Shown: positions 33,617 to 41,652 of the stretch, piece after piece
Position numbering within the stretch: the first letter of the stretch is position 1
How the letters are laid out: each line of letters starts with the position of its first letter
Assembly (NCBI GenBank): GCA_947494695.1
Contig: CANLWB010000005.1
Location: 1 to 64,000, forward strand
Direction: 5' to 3'
Length of the DNA stretch: 64,000 nucleotides
Source of the DNA: an uncultured Flavobacteriaceae bacterium
Lineage (GTDB): Bacteria; Bacteroidota; Bacteroidia; Flavobacteriales; Flavobacteriaceae
Program-made: the position numbers and the translations under genes
The notes under the pieces: model-generated
Told to the model about the DNA's origin: nothing
Seen by the model: only the letters and a program-made list of their open reading frames with translations
The model's database searches: none

Positions 33617-34834
33617 ATGAAATTAGCAATAGTAACATCGTACCCGCCCAGTAAAGTTACGCTAAATGAATATGCATTTCACTTAGTGAAAAACTTAAGA
33701 CAAACCAAAGACATTACAGAGATCATCTTATTAACAGATAAAACAGATGTTCAAAAAGATTTACAGTTTGAAAAAGACGGTTGCAAAATTACCTTGAAAG
33801 AATGTTGGTCTTATAACAGTTACAAGAATATTATAAATGTGACCAGAGCAATCGGTCAAACAAAACCAGATGCCGTATTGTTTAATTTACACTTTTTAAA
33901 GTTTGGAAATAAAAAGATTCCAGCTGCTTTAGGCTTAATGCTTCCTTTGGTTTGTAAAATAAAGAACATTCCAAGTGTTGTTTTATTGCACAACATAGTA
34001 GAGCTTGTTGACCTGGAAAGTACAGGATTTGCAAAAAGCAAGCTTAAGCAAAAAGTTTACAGATTTATGGGAAGTAGAGTAACACGTTTAATACTTAGGG
34101 CAGATATTGTGGCCGTTACTTTGAAAAAATATGCAGATGTTTTAGAAACAAAATATAATGCTAAGAATGTGAAATTAATTCCTCATGGTACGTTTGAAAT
34201 CATAGAAGAACCTGGATTTAATATGCCATTCAAACCATTTAGAGTTTTAGCTTTTGGAAAGTTTGGAACCTATAAAAGGGTAGAAGCTCTCATTGAAGCC
34301 GTAGAAAAAATTAGAAAGTACTCGAACCTTAAAATCGAGGTTATAATTGCCGGAACAGATAACCCCGATACTCCCGGGTATTTAGATTCTGTAAAACAGG
34401 CATATAGTGATGTAGAGGGGATTACTTTTACAGGTTATGTAAAAGAGAAAAACATCTCTAAGTTATTTAATGAGAGTTCGGTTGTTGTATTGCCTTATAC
34501 ATCTTTAACAGGAAGCTCGGGCGTGTTACATCAGGCAGGGAGCTATGGAAAAGCTGTGGTTATTCCAGAATTGGCAGACTTAAAGCAAGTTGTACATGAA
34601 GAAGGTTATAGAGGTGAGTTTTTCGAACCTAATAGTGTGATTAGTTTAGCTTTAGCCATTCAAAAGATTCTTGAAGATAATGTGTACAGAGTCGAGCTGG
34701 AAAAAGCCAATTACAAAGCAGCTACAAATTACCCGATGTCAAAGATTGCCAACATGTATTTAACGGCATTTCAGTCCGCTATTTTGGAAAGAAAAAAGAG
34801 AGAAATATCTCAAGGAAATCAAGCTGTAGCGTAG
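33617..34834 (+). CDS. Glycosyltransferase family 4 protein (copy 1)
   Basis: A 405-aa GT-B-fold retaining glycosyltransferase of the GT4 type, probably transferring a sugar from a nucleotide donor to a growing exopolysaccharide or its lipid carrier on the cytoplasmic side. N-terminal acceptor domain starts LAIVTSYPPSKVTLNEYAFH. The C-terminal donor domain has VLAFGKFGTYKRVEALIEA near 210, IIAGTDNPDTPGYL near 248, and VVLPYTSLTGSSGVLHQAGSYGK near 290, where the second Glu of the usual E-x7-E motif is not evident. A paralogue with the same N-terminus is encoded at 37736. A strong terminator follows. Confidence 0.88.
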   Translation: MKLAIVTSYPPSKVTLNEYAFHLVKNLRQTKDITEIILLTDKTDVQKDLQFEKDGCKITLKECWSYNSYKNIINVTRAIGQTKPDAVLFNLHFLKFGNKKIPAALGLMLPLVCKIKNIPSVVLLHNIVELVDLESTGFAKSKLKQKVYRFMGSRVTRLILRADIVAVTLKKYADVLETKYNAKNVKLIPHGTFEIIEEPGFNMPFKPFRVLAFGKFGTYKRVEALIEAVEKIRKYSNLKIEVIIAGTDNPDTPGYLDSVKQAYSDVEGITFTGYVKEKNISKLFNESSVVVLPYTSLTGSSGVLHQAGSYGKAVVIPELADLKQVVHEEGYRGEFFEPNSVISLALAIQKILEDNVYRVELEKANYKAATNYPMSKIANMYLTAFQSAILERKKREISQGNQAVA

Positions 34835-34871
34835 AAAAATAGAATACCTTTTTTGTCCCATTATAAATAAG

Positions 34872-34916
34872 AAATACCCCAGGAAATTTGAATGATCATT
34901 TTCCTGGGGTATTTTT
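34872..34916 (+). terminator. Strong intrinsic terminator after GT4 copy 1
   Basis: AAATACCCCAGGAAA (34872-34886) and TTTCCTGGGGTATTT (34900-34914) form a perfect 15-bp stem with a 13-nt loop, running into T at 34912-34916. It lies between convergent genes and could end both transcripts. Confidence 0.85.
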
Positions 34917-34982
34917 GGTATAATGTCTTTAAGATTTTACGTTACCCTATATTGAATTTCTATGAGTAAATAAACATTTAGA

Positions 34983-36128
34983 TTATCTGTAATGCACTGC
35001 AATTTGACCAAGTTGACCAACAATTTTTATTGAATCTCTCATAGATAGTTTGGAACCATCGGCATGAATCCATCTTTTAAGAGGTTGCTCGCAGATATAA
35101 GAAATGGCTTTTTTCTTTCCGTAGTGTTTACGCATTCTCATAAAAATCTCTACATCGAAGATCCAGCTGGTAATAAATCGATCCTTAAACATTAGCTTAG
35201 CAATGTCTTTATCCATAATTTTGGCACCACATTGTGTATCGTTAAATGGCATACCTAAAATGGTTCTAATAATTAAGTTTATGGACATACTAATTATTTT
35301 ACGAGCAGATTCTTTCGTTATATTGGCACCCATTCTACTCATTCTTGAGCCACTAACAATTTTAAAATCTGAACGCTCTATCGTTTTTACCAAATCATCG
35401 AAATCCCTAAAGTCTGTTGATAGGTCGGCGTCCAGATAACCAATATAATCTAGTTGATCCTCTTTTACCAGGTGTAGTATACCTTGTCTTACGGCTTCGG
35501 CCTTTCCTCCATTTTTTTTGCAATTGAATACACTAATATTGGTTTCCCTACTTTTACTTAGTTTATTTAATACTTCAAGTGTATTATCTGTACTACCATC
35601 GTTAACAAAGCATAAATGATACCCCAGATTACTATGAACAAAATCGATAAATTCTGTGCTTAATAACCTTTTTTCTTCGTTGTAACATGGAATCACAACG
35701 CCAATACAGCGTTCCTGAATCATTTGCCCTTTCTTATCTGTTTCTTTTGGTTTAGATGTCGTAGGTTTAATTCCAAACATTCTAGATACCCTAATAGTTA
35801 CCTCATTAAGGGATACAGGTTTTTTCATGTAATCGTCTATACCTAGGTCAAATCCATCTATAATGGTTTCTTCATCTGTATTTCCGGAAAGAACCATAAT
35901 TTTTACATCAGATTCTTTTTCCAGTCGAATGGCTTTTACCACATCCAGTCCAGACATATCATCCATGTTAATATCTACAATAACCATGTCTGGTTGAAAC
36001 ACGTCAAAGCATTCTAAGCCCTCTTTTCCACTTGTGGCACATTTAATGTCGTAACCCAGGTCCCCTAGGTGTTTTTCTAATGATAACAGTATTAACTGTT
36101 GGTCGTCAATGGCTAAAATTTTAATCAT
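34983..36128 (-). CDS. Response-regulator receiver fused to a family 2 glycosyltransferase
   Basis: A 381-aa fusion. Residues 1-120 are a complete receiver domain: Asp8-Asp9, phosphoacceptor Asp52 in MVIVDINMDDMSG, Ser81 in MVLSGNT, Lys in DDYMKKPV. A short charged linker (about 121-138) leads to a GT2 domain at 140-370: VVIPCYNEE, FVNDGSTDNT (nucleotide-binding Asp177), NGGKAEAVRQG, and the metal-binding D-x-D at Asp233/Asp235 in YLDADLSTD, resembling dolichol-phosphate mannosyl/glucosyl transferases. No transmembrane segment is seen. It implies direct control of sugar transfer by phosphorylation, a design I have rarely met. Candidate phosphodonors are the two kinases at 18.8 and 22.5 kb. 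Confidence 0.88.
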   Translation of the reverse strand: MIKILAIDDQQLILLSLEKHLGDLGYDIKCATSGKEGLECFDVFQPDMVIVDINMDDMSGLDVVKAIRLEKESDVKIMVLSGNTDEETIIDGFDLGIDDYMKKPVSLNEVTIRVSRMFGIKPTTSKPKETDKKGQMIQERCIGVVIPCYNEEKRLLSTEFIDFVHSNLGYHLCFVNDGSTDNTLEVLNKLSKSRETNISVFNCKKNGGKAEAVRQGILHLVKEDQLDYIGYLDADLSTDFRDFDDLVKTIERSDFKIVSGSRMSRMGANITKESARKIISMSINLIIRTILGMPFNDTQCGAKIMDKDIAKLMFKDRFITSWIFDVEIFMRMRKHYGKKKAISYICEQPLKRWIHADGSKLSMRDSIKIVGQLGQIAVHYR

Positions 36129-36295
36129 AACATTAAGATTTGGTGATTTAGTTTTTACTTATAAAACATCTTTTTTGTAGGGTACTTACATTTATTTATG
36201 TAGTAAATATATTATTTTTTTTGAAAGAATTGTAACAAAATTTGGAAAAATAGTAGATAAAGAGTTATATTTATCCGACAAAGTGTATTTTAGTG

Positions 36296-36303
36296 TAGCT
36301 TTG
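36296..36303 (+). promoter_or_regulatory. Candidate -7 element for the flippase-GT4 operon
   Basis: TAGCTTTG fits TAnnTTTG exactly; a -33 element is not obvious. The leader to the ATG at 36445 would be about 135 nt. No LytTR-like half-sites are found at the expected distance. The remainder of the 316-bp gap 36129-36444 has nothing I can assign. Confidence 0.35.
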
Positions 36304-36444
36304 AGACTACAAAAAAATACCTTTTTTGCTAAAACGTCACGCTTATTTTAAAGTGGATAAAATGGTATGGAAAGGGCAACTTTTAGTGAGCCCGTTGAGT
36401 AGAAAATAAGAAGGCTATAAGTCAAACCTTATAAATTATTAACT

Positions 36445-37689
36445 ATGCAAATCAAATCCTTTAGTCTTCCAAAAAAGGTGAGTCCCGAACAGCTATTTAT
36501 GTTAAGTGTATTAATAGTAAACGGAGGAAATTACCTTTATAATTTAATTCTCGGACGCCTTTTAGGGCCAACACAGTTCGCAGATGCAGCCGTTTTGGTA
36601 ACCTTCCTACTCGTGTTATCTTTTGTAGCCATGACATTTCAATTGGTTACGGCCAAATTTTCGGTGCTCTTTGAATCAGATCTTTTTAAAAGTTTTGTAG
36701 TTAGAGTATACAAAAATGCCATTTTAATTGGTGCCATTTTAGGTTTAGCCATTGTTGTATTTGCTGAACCGTTACAACAGGTATTTAACACCTCTACATC
36801 ATCTATGTTCGTCATTTTTGGTATCGGGGTCCCTTTTTATTTCCTAATGAGTGTGAATAGAGGGGTGTTTCAGGGTAAGAAGGAGTTTAAATCACTTTCT
36901 GTGACGTATCAGGCCGAAATGTTAAGCAGGCTCGTTATCACTTTGGTCTTGATATTTACTTTATCAAGTGTCGTGTATTCAACTCTAATAGCATTGGGTA
37001 TTGCCATCTCCTTTCTTTTTGGTTTGATACCTTTTAGATACAAAGATATTTCCCTAAACGCGATAACAATAATAGATAGAAAAGAAGTTAAAGCTATTAG
37101 AAGCTTTTTTGTATTGACAGCTTTTTATGAGCTTACCCAAATTGTCATTAATAATAGTGATATTTTATTGGTAAAGCATTACTTCGAACCCTATGAAGCC
37201 GGATTGTATGCATCTTTAGCGCTTATTGGACGTATTGTTTACTTTATAGCATGGATGTTCGTCATGTTGCTGTTGCCCAAGGTTGTACAACTAAAAAAGG
37301 AAAATAAAAGTACGTCAAAAGTCTTGTTCAGATATGTATTATATATCGGTATTATTTCTGCAACAATAGTTATTGGGTGTTCTTTATTTCCCGAGACTAT
37401 AATCATCCTTCTTTTTGGTGATAGTTACGTGTCCATGGCCGGTTTACTTTGGAAATATGCTCTGGCAACATCAATGTTTGCATTGTCAAACATCTTCGCA
37501 TATTACTATTTGTCTTTAGACAAGTACATACCAGTCATTATATCTGGTGTATTTGGCATGCTTCAAATGGTACTAGTTGTATTTTTTCACGAGAGCTTAG
37601 AGCAGGTCGTGTATATGCAGATTATAGCCATGGTTTTATTACTTGTTATCCAACTGACTTTCTTCAAATTGGATTACAAAAACAGGTAA
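36445..37689 (+). CDS. Oligosaccharide flippase / polysaccharide transport protein (Wzx/PelG-like)
   Basis: A 414-aa inner-membrane protein of the MOP superfamily with about 12 transmembrane helices. The N-terminal block NYLYNLILGRLLGPTQFADAAV (about residues 30-50) is the typical start of polysaccharide flippases, and LLVKHYFEPYEAGLYASLALIGRI near 245 the usual mid-protein motif. It would move lipid-linked or nascent glycan across the membrane. Its size and lone-flippase context resemble PelG and Wzx. It is followed after 46 bp by GT4 copy 2, so they form an operon. Confidence 0.88.
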   Translation: MQIKSFSLPKKVSPEQLFMLSVLIVNGGNYLYNLILGRLLGPTQFADAAVLVTFLLVLSFVAMTFQLVTAKFSVLFESDLFKSFVVRVYKNAILIGAILGLAIVVFAEPLQQVFNTSTSSMFVIFGIGVPFYFLMSVNRGVFQGKKEFKSLSVTYQAEMLSRLVITLVLIFTLSSVVYSTLIALGIAISFLFGLIPFRYKDISLNAITIIDRKEVKAIRSFFVLTAFYELTQIVINNSDILLVKHYFEPYEAGLYASLALIGRIVYFIAWMFVMLLLPKVVQLKKENKSTSKVLFRYVLYIGIISATIVIGCSLFPETIIILLFGDSYVSMAGLLWKYALATSMFALSNIFAYYYLSLDKYIPVIISGVFGMLQMVLVVFFHESLEQVVYMQIIAMVLLLVIQLTFFKLDYKNR

Positions 37690-37735
37690 ACCATATAGAT
37701 TATTCAAAAGATATAATAACCCAATACCAAATATT

Positions 37736-38917
37736 ATGAAACTAGCAATTGTCACGGCATACCCTCCAAGTAAGGTTACCCTGAACGAATATGCCTATCA
37801 TTTAGTAAAACATTTTAGACAAAAGGCGCATATCACAGAATTGATTTTATTATGCGATTTTACCGAAGGCAGTAAAGACATTGAATTCGAAGAACCGGGG
37901 TGTAAAATAACCGTCAAAGAATGTTGGAAGTTTAACAGCTATTCCAATATTATAAAGGTGACCAAAGCAATTAACCAAACCAAACCAGATGTTGTATTGT
38001 TTAATTTACAATTCATGAAGTTTGGCGATAAAAAGGTAGCAGCTGCTTTGGGCCTTATGTTGCCCATGGTATGCAGAATTAAACGAATTCCAACCATAGT
38101 TCTACTGCATAATATTCTAGAAGAAGTAGATCTTGCAAAGGCCGGGTTCACCAGCAGTAAAATTATGCAGAACATTTATGGTTTTATAGGGAACACACTA
38201 ACGCGGTTAATTTTACAAGCCGATGTTGTAGCTGTTACCATGCAAAAATATGTAGATATTTTGGAAGCAAAATATAAGACTAAACGTGTAAAACTTATAC
38301 CTCATGGTACATTTGAGGTTCCCGAAGAACGACATGTCAGGATACCACTGGAACCTATGCAAATTATGACGTTTGGAAAGTTTGGAACCTATAAAAAAGT
38401 AGAAAGCATGATTGAGGCAGTCGAAAAGGTGAGACAATCTACGAACCTGGATCTTGAAGTCGTTATTGCCGGAACAGATAACCCCAATGTTCCAGGGTAT
38501 TTAGAAGAGGTTCGGAATGCTTATAAGCATATTGATCAGGTACGTTTTACCGGCTATGTCGAAGAATGTGAAGTGCCTACTTTATTTAGGGAAAGTGCTG
38601 TGGTTGTATTTCCATACACCTCTACAACAGGAAGCTCTGGGGTATTGCATCAAGCCGGGAGTTATGGCAAGGCTGTTGTGATGCCAGACTTAGGAGATTT
38701 AGCGCTTCTTGTTAAAGATGAAGGTTACCAAGGTGAGTTTTTCGACCCCACATGTGTTGATAGTTTAGCCAGTGCGATTGAAAACATTGTAACTAACCAC
38801 AATTATAGAAAGAAACTAGAACGTATAAATTACAAAGCAGCTACCGCATATCCCATGTCTAAAATTGCGGATATGTATCTGGAGACTTTCTATGAGATCA
38901 TGATTAAAACATCATAG
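37736..38917 (+). CDS. Glycosyltransferase family 4 protein (copy 2)
   Basis: A 393-aa GT4 enzyme closely related to the protein at 33617 along its whole length: LAIVTAYPPSKVTLNEYAYH at the start, MTFGKFGTYKKVESMIEA near 209, VIAGTDNPNVPGYL near 246 and VVFPYTSTTGSSGVLHQAGS near 288. The two copies probably arose by local duplication and may add successive or alternative sugars. It is cotranscribed with the flippase. Convergent with the GH5-like gene, 6 bp apart. Confidence 0.88.
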   Translation: MKLAIVTAYPPSKVTLNEYAYHLVKHFRQKAHITELILLCDFTEGSKDIEFEEPGCKITVKECWKFNSYSNIIKVTKAINQTKPDVVLFNLQFMKFGDKKVAAALGLMLPMVCRIKRIPTIVLLHNILEEVDLAKAGFTSSKIMQNIYGFIGNTLTRLILQADVVAVTMQKYVDILEAKYKTKRVKLIPHGTFEVPEERHVRIPLEPMQIMTFGKFGTYKKVESMIEAVEKVRQSTNLDLEVVIAGTDNPNVPGYLEEVRNAYKHIDQVRFTGYVEECEVPTLFRESAVVVFPYTSTTGSSGVLHQAGSYGKAVVMPDLGDLALLVKDEGYQGEFFDPTCVDSLASAIENIVTNHNYRKKLERINYKAATAYPMSKIADMYLETFYEIMIKTS

Positions 38918-38923
38918 CCAACG

Positions 38924-40444
38924 TTATTCTTTGGTATAAATGTATTCAAACGAAGGCTTTTTTTCGCCCTGTTCATTTATAAAACCGTAATACTTTTGCG
39001 GTTTTTTTCGCCAGGGTAAAAAACCCGTTACGTCATTAGGTATTTCAGTGAAATCATAAAGGGTCCAGGACATCCAATTCATATTATTCTTGGTTAAAAT
39101 GTCTTGGGCTTGTTTATGATAGGCAGCCTGGTCTTCTTCGTTCCTACCAAAAGGATTCCATAACCCCTTGTATGATGAGGTACCAAACTCGGTAATAGCT
39201 ATCGGTTTATCAGGAATCTCTTTTTTTAAATCTAAATAGGCAGGTTCCAAATTATTCAAATCCTCGTAGTAATGAAACGTAATGAGGTCGAGTTTATCCT
39301 TTAAAATGGTTGCACTTTCTATATTAGACCATCCTACGGTTACGGGATGGTTGGGGTCGATAGATTTTACTAGGTCTACCATATTGTTTAACCAAGCAAT
39401 AACGAGATCTTTGCCCCGAGATTCAAAATCTAAATTAGGTTCGTTTTTTATGTCCCAGGCAAGCAGAGCCTTATGGTCTTTTAACTTGGTTACTATGGTT
39501 TCGGCATGACGATGATCTAAAGTCCAATTCAAAACCGTATAGTTACCGTAAAAATCGAAAAGCGTTAAAACGACCTTTAACCCTTCAGCTTCGGCAGTAT
39601 CCATAACCTGTACCAATTTGCTCAGCTTCTTCTGGTCTACATTGGCTTTACCAAAACTTTCGTAAGGCACAAAGATTCTAATACTGTTAAGGCCTATATC
39701 TTTAATGAGTTTGAAGTCTTTTGCAATCGTATCAATATCGAATTTATCTCCAAACACCTCCCAAGGAGAGGCTTTGGGGTAGTAATTAATACCTTTAATC
39801 TCAATATCTTTATTAGATATTATGTTATAATCGGGTTTAAAATCTTTATGTGATTTTTTTACCATGTGCCGAATTCGCCAAAACCCATCTTCCAATAACA
39901 TGACAACTTTATAAGTAGATTTGTCTTTTGTTTCCAGAAGCATGGTTTTATCCTTATAAACACGTTTGTATTCTACAACGTCCTCATCTGTAATCACAAT
40001 AACATGGCCATCCTCACTAAAAAATTCTAATCTGGGATTGTGCTCTAATGTGGTGCTTATAATATTGGTGCCACTTTCAATATTTTCATTAATGATACCA
40101 AAAAGGTTTTTACGGGCACTTTTCGTATAATAGTCTTTAATCCCTGTTCTGGTATTGGTTTGATAGGCACAATGTTTCACGTACCAGGCATCGAGGTAAT
40201 CATTTTCAATGCTACCCAATGTTTGTTTATCCATGGGTCTGCCTATATTTTTATAGGCATCCCATATAATCTTAGGAAGAAATTGTTCCACCTTTTTTAT
40301 TTCGGTATGAAGCATGGTGCTACGATCTGCTCCGGTATTTAGGTAGGCGAATAAGGAGCTAAGCCCATACATAACAAAACCTGTTACTATAATATAAGAG
40401 AGTAATAAAATACCACGAATCATTTTTCTATTGATGTCCTTCAT
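38924..40444 (-). CDS. Membrane-anchored glycoside hydrolase (GH5/GH2-like TIM barrel) with NTF2-like domain
   Basis: A 506-aa protein anchored by one N-terminal transmembrane helix (about 10-32). Residues about 45-200 resemble an NTF2/SnoaL-like domain (ending EDGFWRIRHMV). Residues about 215-505 form a clan GH-A TIM barrel: GINYYPKASPW, SIRIFVPYESFG, acid/base Glu335 in LAWDIKNEPN, and nucleophile Glu419 in PIAITEFGTS. The catalytic domain should face the periplasm. Hydrolases of this kind accompany polysaccharide secretion systems and trim or release polymer. Third gene of a coupled operon (4-bp overlap with the previous gene). Confidence 0.82.
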   Translation of the reverse strand: MKDINRKMIRGILLLSYIIVTGFVMYGLSSLFAYLNTGADRSTMLHTEIKKVEQFLPKIIWDAYKNIGRPMDKQTLGSIENDYLDAWYVKHCAYQTNTRTGIKDYYTKSARKNLFGIINENIESGTNIISTTLEHNPRLEFFSEDGHVIVITDEDVVEYKRVYKDKTMLLETKDKSTYKVVMLLEDGFWRIRHMVKKSHKDFKPDYNIISNKDIEIKGINYYPKASPWEVFGDKFDIDTIAKDFKLIKDIGLNSIRIFVPYESFGKANVDQKKLSKLVQVMDTAEAEGLKVVLTLFDFYGNYTVLNWTLDHRHAETIVTKLKDHKALLAWDIKNEPNLDFESRGKDLVIAWLNNMVDLVKSIDPNHPVTVGWSNIESATILKDKLDLITFHYYEDLNNLEPAYLDLKKEIPDKPIAITEFGTSSYKGLWNPFGRNEEDQAAYHKQAQDILTKNNMNWMSWTLYDFTEIPNDVTGFLPWRKKPQKYYGFINEQGEKKPSFEYIYTKE

Positions 40445-41652
40445 AGCTTAATGTTTTCAAAGATTTTTTCAATTCTGGCCGTTTCTATTATCATTTTATA
40501 TGTGCCACCCGGTATTTCATTAGAATTTAATCTGTAGGAAACAAAACCTTCAAAAGACTCTTTTAAAATCATATCAAGTTTGGTATTGCCCCTGTATATG
40601 TGCAATTTTACCTGTAGGCCATCTGGCATCATTTGATCCATGAAACTTTGTAAGGGGCCTATGGTGATTGTTCTGTTATTATTAGAAAAGACTACCTTGT
40701 AATCTGTGATAATTTGTTTAAAATCCAATAAGATGGTATCACTTTCTGCCATACCTTCTATAAAAGCCTGTACCGTCCAGGTATCTCCATGATCTGGATG
40801 TACCATTTTTGCGATGGCAATTCCGTTGATTGTAGGCGCAGAAGTTTTAAGAATATGTCCCGTTTTGCTGGTAATATAGAAGGTTACTAAGGTACCATCG
40901 CTAACAACATTATCGTTTCTATCTCGAATTATGGATGTAAAAAAAGAAGTGACCTGGTTCCCATCTGCATAATTATGGTTTTGTTCATAGCCTATTTTAA
41001 AATCGGTTGGAATAGCAGGCAACACATCTATAATATATTCTTTGGAGTTGGTTTCAAAAGTTCTAGATCCTATAGCCATTCTTCCCGTTTTCTTATAAGA
41101 ATATAAGTTTTTGTAGGCTATTAGGTCATGTGTAAGTACGCGGTTTGTATATTCAGATGCCAAAAATTGATGATTAACAATAACCTCGGTACTATCTTTT
41201 AATGCATTTCCATAGATATCCGTAGGAATCACGACAAACATGGTATAATCTCTTCCTCCAGCTTCAATAGTTGGTGGGCCAAGGTAAGTTTCCATAGTTT
41301 CCGGGTGTTCCTTCGGATTAATGTAAAACCCACCTGATAGCGTCTTATCTGCGTTCAATAGTTTCCAGTTAACCAGTCCCGATCTGTTTGCCATTACATC
41401 GGGAATTTTATATTCCAGTATGTTGTTTTTTAAAGCCGGGTCTATTAAGAGCATTCCATAACTATTTGAACAATACAATACAGGTAAGCTATCATTTGCT
41501 ACTGAAAACTTCAAAACAATATCCTGACCAGCTTCAAATTGCGTTTTAACCGTTAACAATACAGCACGAGTTTTATCATGCTCCTGACCAACCAATCGCA
41601 CAGATGATATTAATAGAAAAGCAGTACTAAGTATATAAGAGATTTTGCGCAT
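40441..41652 (-). CDS. Periplasmic protein with Ig-like beta-sandwich domains, polysaccharide operon
   Basis: A 403-aa exported protein with signal peptide at 1-22 (ISYILSTAFLLISSVRLVGQ). The rest is beta-rich, with segments that look like bacterial Ig/invasin-type sandwiches: VLLTVKTQFEAGQDIVLKFS near 30, and DRNDNVVSDGTLVTFYIT near 240, followed by WTVQAFIEGMAESDTILLDF. I recognise no enzyme motif. It is translationally coupled on both sides, overlapping the 1030-aa gene by one base and the hydrolase by four, so it probably belongs to the same envelope complex. Confidence 0.65.
   Translation of the reverse strand: MRKISYILSTAFLLISSVRLVGQEHDKTRAVLLTVKTQFEAGQDIVLKFSVANDSLPVLYCSNSYGMLLIDPALKNNILEYKIPDVMANRSGLVNWKLLNADKTLSGGFYINPKEHPETMETYLGPPTIEAGGRDYTMFVVIPTDIYGNALKDSTEVIVNHQFLASEYTNRVLTHDLIAYKNLYSYKKTGRMAIGSRTFETNSKEYIIDVLPAIPTDFKIGYEQNHNYADGNQVTSFFTSIIRDRNDNVVSDGTLVTFYITSKTGHILKTSAPTINGIAIAKMVHPDHGDTWTVQAFIEGMAESDTILLDFKQIITDYKVVFSNNNRTITIGPLQSFMDQMMPDGLQVKLHIYRGNTKLDMILKESFEGFVSYRLNSNEIPGGTYKMIIETARIEKIFENIKL

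Noticed and set aside
36204-36252. LytTR-like site upstream of the receiver-GT2 fusion
   Set aside because: A -7-like TATATTTA is present on the minus strand, but no half-site occurs 41 bp upstream, so the fusion gene is not assigned to the proposed regulon.
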